DNA from: Gordonia jinghuaiqii
Lineage (GTDB): Bacteria; Actinomycetota; Actinomycetes; Mycobacteriales; Mycobacteriaceae
Direction: 5' to 3'
Length of the DNA stretch: 64,000 nucleotides
Assembly: GCF_014041935.1 (NCBI RefSeq)
Contig: NZ_CP059491.1
Span: 434,001 to 498,000 of the forward strand
Part shown: positions 58,650 through 64,000 of the stretch, piece by piece
Numbering within the stretch: position 1 is the first letter of the stretch
How the letters are laid out: each line of letters starts with the position of its first letter
The notes under the pieces: generated by a model
Told to the model about the DNA's origin: nothing
The model's database searches: none
What the model saw: only the letters and a program-made list of their open reading frames with translations
Position numbers and translations under genes: made by a program

Positions 58650-58772
58650 TGTCAGCGACACCCACGCTCCTCGGGGCTGATCGTGTGATGGGACTCGGCC
58701 TCGTGGTCTGAGCGGCGGACGCTGAGAGCCCAGTCACCCGACTCAAGTTACTGTGCGGTAAGTTACCCGGCC

Positions 58773-60065
58773 ATGAGGCGCAAGTGGGTGACTAGTGGCA
58801 GTGGAAAGCGCAGGTTCGGGCTGCGGGTGACAGGGGTCGCGACGGGCGTGGCGGCCGCGTGTGCGGTGTCCGTCGTGCCGGCGGCGGTCGGTGGCGCTCA
58901 CGCCGCAGACTTCTACACTCCGCCGTCGACGTTCGCGACGGATCCCGGATCGGTCATCCGGAGCCAGGCCAGTCCGTTGCTCCTGCAGATCCCGGGCATG
59001 ACCGGGCAGTGGCCGGGAACGGCACGCAAGGTCATGTACACCTCGCGCTACCAGGACGGAAAGCCTGCGGCCGTCACCGGGACCGTCGTCGAACCGACCG
59101 CGCCGTGGCGCGGTGAGGGGCCGCGTCCGACGGTTGTCTTGGGGTCGGGAACCATCGGCCAGGGCGACCAGTGCGCCCCGTCGAAGCTGCTGTCCTCCCC
59201 GTTGTCGGTCGACATCACCAGACCCAGCATCGCGGTCAACTACACCGCCCCCGAGATGTACTACATGCTGGTCAACGGCATCCGGGTGTTCGTCACCGAC
59301 TACATCGGCATGGGCACCCCGGGTGTGCACACGTATGTCAACAGGGCCGAGACCGGGCAGGCGATGCTCGACGGCGCCCGTGCCGCTCTCGCGATCTCCG
59401 GTGCACCCGCGGGCGCGCCGGTCGGCTTCGCCGGCTACTCGCAGGGCGGCGGCGCCGCGGCATCGGCCGCCGAACTCGCCGAAACCTACGCGCCCGAACT
59501 GAACGTGCGCGCGACCTATGCCGGCGCGCCGCCCGCGGACCTGCGCAAGGTGATCCCGGCCATCGACGGCAGCACCATCGCCGGTGCCATCGGCTTCGCG
59601 ATCAACGGTCTGACCGAGCGGTACCCGACGGTCGACCGCCTCGTGGTGCGGGAGACCAACCCGATCGGCAAGGCCGCGCTGAAGCAGATCGCGGGCAGCT
59701 GCATCGGGGACATCATCCCGGCCTTCGGTTTTCAGCGCACGCAGACATGGACCCGCACCGGTGAGACCTTGGCGGCGCTGATCGCGCGGTCACCGGTCCT
59801 GCAGAAGGTGGTCGACGATCAACGGATCGGACGGCTCACGCCGAACGCCCCGGTCTTCCTCGAAGGTGGGCTCAACGACGACGTGATCCCGCACGGTCAG
59901 GTGGCGCAGCTCTCCGCCGACTGGCGTGCGAAGGGTGCCGATGTCCGGTTCGTCACCGATCCGACACCGTCGATACTCCCGAAATCGATCATCAACCACG
60001 TGGTCCCTATGTTGGGTACGTTCCTCCCGGGTATGGAGTTCATGCTGAGCGAGTTCAACCGCTGA
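58773..60065 (+). CDS. Secreted lipase of the LIP (secretory lipase) family
   Basis: 430 residues. The signal peptide has an RRKW...RR n-region, a hydrophobic core (about 20-42) and a GGAHAAD cleavage site, so the enzyme is exported. The mature part begins DFYTPPSTFATDPGSVIRSQ, typical of the family (PF03583). The nucleophile elbow is GFAGYSQGGGAAASAAELAE (Ser at about 218). The acid Asp lies in EGGLNDDVIPHGQV and the His in IINHVVPML. Related enzymes hydrolyse triacylglycerols or carbohydrate/mycolate esters. It stands alone with its own promoter region, and no helper foldase is seen. Confidence 0.88.
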   Translation: MRRKWVTSGSGKRRFGLRVTGVATGVAAACAVSVVPAAVGGAHAADFYTPPSTFATDPGSVIRSQASPLLLQIPGMTGQWPGTARKVMYTSRYQDGKPAAVTGTVVEPTAPWRGEGPRPTVVLGSGTIGQGDQCAPSKLLSSPLSVDITRPSIAVNYTAPEMYYMLVNGIRVFVTDYIGMGTPGVHTYVNRAETGQAMLDGARAALAISGAPAGAPVGFAGYSQGGGAAASAAELAETYAPELNVRATYAGAPPADLRKVIPAIDGSTIAGAIGFAINGLTERYPTVDRLVVRETNPIGKAALKQIAGSCIGDIIPAFGFQRTQTWTRTGETLAALIARSPVLQKVVDDQRIGRLTPNAPVFLEGGLNDDVIPHGQVAQLSADWRAKGADVRFVTDPTPSILPKSIINHVVPMLGTFLPGMEFMLSEFNR

Positions 60066-60171
60066 CCGGGTCCCGGCAGGTCGCGATCGTTGTCGGCACG
60101 CGCAACCGCGCGGGCGAAAGCCTGCGGTGCCGCATCTGTGCGTCCGGCGGCCCGGGTGGCAGGATCGGGGC

Positions 60172-60861
60172 ATGAATGATCCGCAAGGACCGGGGGGCGG
60201 CGCATTCGGGGAGCCCGCCGATCGTGAACCCGAGAGCATCCCCACCCAGGCCGAGCTCGACGCCGAGGACATGGCCGCTCTCGAGCGGTCGTCCCGCGAC
60301 CGTGACCATGCCACGCTCTACCCGCCGCGCCCCGCCGACCCGGGCGCGCCGCCGCTGGCGCTGGCGGTGCACGCTCGGGTCGCCTGGTGGGGAGCCGCCG
60401 TCATCGGTCTCGTCCTGACGATCTACGGCTTCTTCAATCTGGGGACGATCACCGACGATCTGCGCGATCGGCTCCTCGAAGGGGTGGTCTCCGATCCGGC
60501 CAACTCCGCGCCGGAGGAACAGGTGGACACCCTGGCGGGCTTCTTCCCGCCGTTCATGCTGCTGATGATCGTCGTCGTCCTGGTGATCGAGTACGTGCTC
60601 CTGGTCAACGCGGCAACTCATCACAGTCGTCACCTGCGCAACTTCTTCCTCGCCGCAGTCGTGGTGCATCTCCTCTGTATCCCGGTCGGCGTCGACCTGC
60701 TGTTCCGCTATCCCGATGTCTCGTCGAGCATGGTGGTCCTGAGCTACGTCCAGTTCGGTCTGCTGATCGTGGCGGCTCTCCTCACGCTGCGTCGGCCGGT
60801 CAACCGCTGGCTGCCCGATTCGACGAGGATGAAGCCCACCCGCGTGCTGCGCGGGCGATGA
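60172..60861 (+). CDS. Membrane protein of unknown function, four helices
   Basis: 229 residues from an ATG at 60172. The first 65 residues are acidic and disordered (ESIPTQAELDAEDMAALE). Four membrane segments follow: VAWWGAAVIGLVLTIYGFFNL (about 72-92), FFPPFMLLMIVVVLVIEYVLL (about 125-145), NFFLAAVVVHLLCIPVGVDLL (about 158-178) and VVLSYVQFGLLIVAALLTL (about 188-206). No family recognised. The segment between helices 1 and 2 is extracytoplasmic and acidic. The neighbours (lipase, Ohr) give no clear link. Confidence 0.8.
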   Translation: MNDPQGPGGGAFGEPADREPESIPTQAELDAEDMAALERSSRDRDHATLYPPRPADPGAPPLALAVHARVAWWGAAVIGLVLTIYGFFNLGTITDDLRDRLLEGVVSDPANSAPEEQVDTLAGFFPPFMLLMIVVVLVIEYVLLVNAATHHSRHLRNFFLAAVVVHLLCIPVGVDLLFRYPDVSSSMVVLSYVQFGLLIVAALLTLRRPVNRWLPDSTRMKPTRVLRGR

Positions 60862-60980
60862 TCGGTATCGCGACAATCCGCGTCGCCGCCGAGTGCCGAC
60901 CGGAATGATTCCCGGCCCGGGGTGGTTGGACAGTCCATTGGCCCGACCCCGGCACCGACACATCGACGGAGGATCTCGAA

Positions 60981-61412
60981 ATGGCGATTGAACCGGTGTA
61001 CACCATCTCGTCGAAGGCGTCCGGCGGCGGGCGCGACGGCGAGGTCGTCTCGGCGAGCGGCCAGATCGATCTCGACCTGCGGCCACCGAAAGAGCTGGGC
61101 GGTGGCGGCGAGGGCACCAATCCCGAGGAACTGTTCTCCGCGGGGTACGCGGCATGTTTCCTCAGCGCGCTGCGCGCCTCCGCCAAGCAGGCGGACGCGA
61201 CGGTGCCCGATGCCGCCACCGTGAACGTGGCCGTGGGCATCGGCAAGGATCCGGCCGACGGCGGGTTCGGTCTCACCGTTGCCATCGAGGTCTCGCTGCC
61301 CGGCCTCGACGAGGCCAAGGCCAAGGAACTCGCGGATCTCGCGCACACCGTCTGCCCGTATTCCAAGGCCACCAGGGGCAACATCGACTCGAAGGTCACC
61401 GTCGCCGTCTGA
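60981..61412 (+). CDS. ohr: Organic hydroperoxide resistance protein
   Basis: 143-residue thiol peroxidase that reduces organic hydroperoxides. The two redox cysteines are C59 in AGYAACFLSALRA and C125 in TVCPYSKATRGN, both in classic Ohr context. GEVVSASGQIDLDLRPPKELGGGGEGTNPEELF is also typical. The ATG start at 60981 follows GGAGG at about 60968-60972. No ohrR regulator gene is adjacent. It lies 180 bp before dps, so a small oxidative-stress cluster is present. Confidence 0.96.
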   Translation: MAIEPVYTISSKASGGGRDGEVVSASGQIDLDLRPPKELGGGGEGTNPEELFSAGYAACFLSALRASAKQADATVPDAATVNVAVGIGKDPADGGFGLTVAIEVSLPGLDEAKAKELADLAHTVCPYSKATRGNIDSKVTVAV

Positions 61413-61455
61413 TGTGGTCCGCGGCCTGACGTGACCCGCGGCCGGTGATTTGTCT

Positions 61456-61477
61456 ACAATTGTTGACCGAGTACTCG
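61456..61477 (+). promoter_or_regulatory. Two adjacent palindromes upstream of dps
   Basis: ACAATTGT (61456-61463) and CGAGTACTCG (61468-61477) are perfect palindromes 4 bp apart. They sit in the AT-richer part of the 178-bp ohr-dps gap, about 115-135 bp before the dps start. They are candidate sites for a peroxide- or iron-responsive regulator. Confidence 0.35.
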
Positions 61478-61589
61478 TTGCCACAGCTGATTTCAACTGA
61501 CACGTCGAAGCAGAAGTGTTGCGGCAGAACAGCAGTCACAGCCACCCGGCTGCTGTGTTCACAGATATGACAAGAAGGAGTTCTTGCTC

Positions 61590-62063
61590 ATGACCAACCC
61601 CATCACCAGTACTCTCACCGACGAGCAGCAGTCCGTTGCCGGAAAGGCGTTGCAGGAGACCCTGGTCGACCTCATCGACCTGTCACTCATCGCCAAGCAG
61701 GCGCACTGGAACGTCGTCGGCAAGCAGTTCCGTTCGGTGCATCTCGAACTCGACGAGCTCGTCACGGTGTCCCGTGAGTTCACCGACTCGGCCGCCGAAC
61801 GCGCCACCGCCATCGGCGTCAGCCCGGACGGCCGGGCCGAGACCGTGGCGAAGACGGCCCACACCAAGGGAATCGGTGGTGGCTGGACCAAGGACAGCGA
61901 CGTGGTCGAGGCCATCGTGGCCAACCTCAAGTCCGTCGTGTCCGGTCTGCGCGAGCGCATCGAGATCACCGAGGAGGCCGACCCGGTCACCCAGGACCTG
62001 CTGATCTCGTTCGCCTCCAAGCTCGAGCAGCTGCACTGGATGTGGCAGGCGCAGGTCGCCTGA
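61590..62063 (+). CDS. dps: Dps-family ferritin-like DNA-protection protein
   Basis: 157 residues of a dodecameric mini-ferritin that oxidises and stores iron and shields DNA. The inter-subunit ferroxidase ligands are visible in AKQAHWNVVGKQFRSVHLELDEL (His, His, Asp and Glu at about 37-58). The helices LQETLVDLIDLSLIAKQ and DLLISFASKLEQLHWMWQAQ fit the four-helix bundle. AAGGAG at 61575-61580 lies 9 nt before the ATG at 61590. There is no Lys-rich tail, so DNA binding by it may be weak. A very strong terminator follows. Confidence 0.95.
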   Translation: MTNPITSTLTDEQQSVAGKALQETLVDLIDLSLIAKQAHWNVVGKQFRSVHLELDELVTVSREFTDSAAERATAIGVSPDGRAETVAKTAHTKGIGGGWTKDSDVVEAIVANLKSVVSGLRERIEITEEADPVTQDLLISFASKLEQLHWMWQAQVA

Positions 62064-62088
62064 CCCGTCTCGCGAAGACCCTCTCACA

Positions 62089-62128
62089 CAGACGAACCCC
62101 GTCGGCTCCGGCCGGCGGGGTTCGTCTG
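62089..62128 (+). terminator. 18-bp terminator hairpin after dps
   Basis: The outer arms CAGACGAACCCC (62089-62100) and GGGGTTCGTCTG (62117-62128) are perfect. The inner GTCGGC/GCCGGC adds six pairs with one G-U, around a TCCG loop. It may work in both directions, since the next gene is convergent. Confidence 0.8.
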
Positions 62129-62147
62129 CGTCAGTGGAAGTGGGTGA

Positions 62148-62732
62148 TCAGTCCTTGGACGTGCCGACCTTGGGTGCGCTGACCTCGGGGGTGTCGGTGT
62201 CTGCGGTGGGGGTCGCGGGGGCGGGGGTGTCCGCGGCGGGGGTGTCACCGCGAGCTTCGGCAGGGACGATGTCGCCGGGCTCCTGGGCCGCGTAGGAGTC
62301 GCTGAACGAGACCCGCGGCGTCGTGGCCGAGTGGTAGAGCGCGGTACCCGCGCACACGAGTGTGGCGACGGCGAAGATCGCGGCGACGCCGATCGCGCAG
62401 ATGTAGGCGATGGTGGCGAACACGCCGTCGAGTGGTTCTACCGCCAACGCGCCCGCGCCCGCGAGGACCGTCCCCAGCAGCGCCCACGCGGCGCTGCGGA
62501 TCCAGGGCGCGACCACCGAGGCGTAGAAGAGTCGCTGGTAGATGGCGAGAGAGAATTCGTCGACCGCGGCCAGCCGGACCTCGTCATCGCCGGCGAGGTC
62601 GCGGAGTTCGCGGGCCAGAACCGTCTGCCGTTGCAGCGTCGACGCCTCCCGTTCCCGATATCGCACAAAGGCGATCACCCCGAACGACGCCGCGAGGAGT
62701 CCCAACCCGACCATCACACCCCAGTAGTCCAC
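62148..62732 (-). CDS. Hypothetical membrane protein with acidic Ala/Pro/Thr tail
   Basis: 194 residues from a GTG at 62732; a longer frame to 62822 has no clear advantage. Three membrane segments are visible: VMVGLGLLAASFGVIAFV (about 6-23), SAAWALLGTVLAGAGALAV (about 82-100) and FATIAYICAIGVAAIFAVATLVCAG (about 107-131). A cytosolic coiled region (REREASTLQRQTVLARELRDLAGD) lies between the first two. The C-terminal 45 residues are a low-complexity DTPAADTPAPATPTADTDTP tract. No function is recognised. It is convergent with dps. Confidence 0.65.
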   Translation of the reverse strand: MDYWGVMVGLGLLAASFGVIAFVRYREREASTLQRQTVLARELRDLAGDDEVRLAAVDEFSLAIYQRLFYASVVAPWIRSAAWALLGTVLAGAGALAVEPLDGVFATIAYICAIGVAAIFAVATLVCAGTALYHSATTPRVSFSDSYAAQEPGDIVPAEARGDTPAADTPAPATPTADTDTPEVSAPKVGTSKD

Positions 62733-63026
62733 GGGACACACGGTACAAGCCGACGGTCCGTGCTCGTGAACCAGGTCACAGCCCGCGGTGGTCGCGCTGC
62801 TCGCGGCCACTTGTGGGCGCAATCGTTGTCGTGGGCAGAACGACGCCGAACATGCCGCACGTTGGTCACCGATCCGCCACGCGAGTGTGGTCGGGCTGGG
62901 AGAATTCCTCCACGGAGGACAAGGCCATCCTCGCGGGTGATCGCGACCGGGTCCTTCGCACCGGGTTCCGACCGGCGTCCGGGGAACCGCGCGCAGCCGG
63001 GGGCGCCGAAACCGAGGGGGCTATCG

Positions 63027-64000
63027 GTGAGGACACCTACGGCAACCCGTCCGACCGCCGACGAGCTGGGCGCGTGCCCGACGCCGGCGCAACGGGCAGA
63101 CCCACTACAGATCCTCGCGACACAGGCGGAGTCGCGCGTCGCCGACCTCATCCCGGTCCGGCACGCCCGCATGGCCGCCACGCCCTTCACCTTCTACCGA
63201 GGTGCCGCGGCGGTGATGTCCGACGATCTGTCGAAGACCCCCGACACGGGCATCATCACGCAGCTGTGCGGCGACGCGCACCTGAGCAACCTGGGGCTGT
63301 TCTTCAGTCCGGAACGTCGAATGGTGTTCGACCTCAACGACTTCGACGAAACCCACGTCGGGCCGTTCGAGTGGGATCTCAAGCGGCTCGCGGCGAGCTT
63401 CGCGATCGCGGGGCGCAACAACGGCTTCGACGACGCGGTCAACCGCAAGATCGCGAAAACCGTGGCCAAGGCGTATCGGCGTGCGATCGCGCGCAGCGTC
63501 GGGAAGACGACACTCGAGTGCTGGTACGACGGGATCGACGTCGAGGCGTTCCTGGCCGAGTTCGGGCCCAGGCTCGACACGTCCATGGGTGAGCGGACGC
63601 AGAAGGCGTTGAAGAAGGCGCGCCACCGCGACAGCGCTCAGGCACTGGCGAAGCTCTGCGTGATCGACGACGACGGCACCGCCCACATCCGAAGCGACCC
63701 GCCGCTGTTGGTCCCGCTGAGCGAACGCTTCCCGGCCGAGACCGCCGAGGTCGTCGAAGCCCGCGTCCGCGAACGCGTCGACAGCTACCGCGACACGCTC
63801 CCGCTGCACGTGCAGGCGTTGCTCGCCCAGTTCTCGATGGTCGACATCGCTTTCAAGGTCGTCGGCGTGGGGAGCGTCGGAACCCGCGCGTGGATCGTGC
63901 TGATGACAGGTCGCAACCTCGACGACCCGCTCGTCCTCCAGGTGAAGGAGGCCCAGCGATCGGTTCTGTCGGATCACGTGCCCGCGTCCGGTTTCGACAA
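63027..64000 (+). CDS. DUF2252 family protein (3' end outside window)
   Basis: A frame open from a GTG at 63027 (with a GAGGGGG-like purine run about 7 nt upstream) to the window end gives 324 residues of an expected 430 or so. Family segments are clear: VRHARMAATPFTFYRGAAAVM, QLCGDAHLSNLGLFFSPERRMVFDLNDFDETHVGPFEWDLKRL (about 85-130, with kinase-like DxH and NDFD motifs), and LVLQVKEAQRSVLSDHVPASGFD at the edge. The fold is thought to resemble aminoglycoside phosphotransferase-type kinases, but the function is unknown. The 200 bp before it hold no gene besides the divergent membrane protein. Confidence 0.88.
   Translation, partial: MRTPTATRPTADELGACPTPAQRADPLQILATQAESRVADLIPVRHARMAATPFTFYRGAAAVMSDDLSKTPDTGIITQLCGDAHLSNLGLFFSPERRMVFDLNDFDETHVGPFEWDLKRLAASFAIAGRNNGFDDAVNRKIAKTVAKAYRRAIARSVGKTTLECWYDGIDVEAFLAEFGPRLDTSMGERTQKALKKARHRDSAQALAKLCVIDDDGTAHIRSDPPLLVPLSERFPAETAEVVEARVRERVDSYRDTLPLHVQALLAQFSMVDIAFKVVGVGSVGTRAWIVLMTGRNLDDPLVLQVKEAQRSVLSDHVPASGFD

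Overview
The window is high-GC actinobacterial chromosome, most likely Gordonia or a close relative in the Mycobacteriales. This is inferred from GC-rich codon use, many GTG starts, and a gene order that follows, from memory, the Mycobacterium tuberculosis Rv3731-Rv3708c neighbourhood: LigC and primase-polymerase, SRP RNA, aspartate aminotransferase, dnaX, cyclopropane-type methyltransferase with FAD reductase, SRPBCC protein, ebfC, recR, gatD-murT, leuA, lysC, asd. No database search was possible.

Layout. 1-5.1 kb: a minus-strand group with a YrhK-like membrane protein, glutamate decarboxylase, a YhgE/Pip membrane protein and a degenerate ABC-type ATPase. 5.5-11.3 kb: a lipoprotein, tgt, two CNNM/CorC transporters and gluQ; tgt and gluQ point to queuosine and glutamyl-queuosine tRNA modification. 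11.4-15.5 kb: ATP-dependent DNA ligase with an archaeo-eukaryotic primase-polymerase, a 16-bp tandem repeat, a Ca2+/Na+ antiporter and an NmrA-like protein. 15.6-28.1 kb: tRNA-Ser(GGA), SRP RNA, aspartate aminotransferase, a GT-C mannosyltransferase-like protein, dnaX, a VanX-like dipeptidase lipoprotein, the methyltransferase/FAD pair expected to make 10-methyl fatty acids, a pseudouridine synthase, ebfC and recR. 28.1-33.1 kb: a secreted alpha/beta hydrolase, a P-loop kinase, a family-5 uracil-DNA glycosylase, then gatD-murT, which amidates peptidoglycan lipid II.

33.2-48.7 kb is accessory and breaks the murT-leuA neighbourhood. It has an esterase, a DMT exporter, thioredoxin, an ArgP-like LysR regulator, an acyl-CoA dehydrogenase/TetR/thiolase cluster with a perfect 12-bp palindrome upstream, and an antibiotic-biosynthesis-monooxygenase-fold protein. 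After these come the wreck of an Mce locus (40.66-41.48 kb) and a four-gene quaternary-amine (glycine betaine/choline-type) ABC operon. That operon has a double permease fused in one chain and ends in an unrecognised 274-residue protein. It is followed by a truncated gene start and two luciferase-like monooxygenases.

48.8-64 kb: leuA with a leader peptide carrying three consecutive Leu codons (transcriptional or translational attenuation), a nitroreductase, a divergent MFS exporter/TetR pair with two GTAC-N3-GTAC sites, a GT-C membrane enzyme, the lysC-asd operon, gluconokinase, a secreted lipase, Ohr, Dps and a DUF2252 protein cut by the window end.

The most unusual signals are a Tgt that has lost its zinc-binding cysteines, the YhgE-partner ATPase with Arg in place of the Walker A Lys, the leuA leader, the decayed Mce locus next to the betaine-type operon, and the 16-bp repeat array. 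No CRISPR array, transposase, integrase or phage gene was seen.
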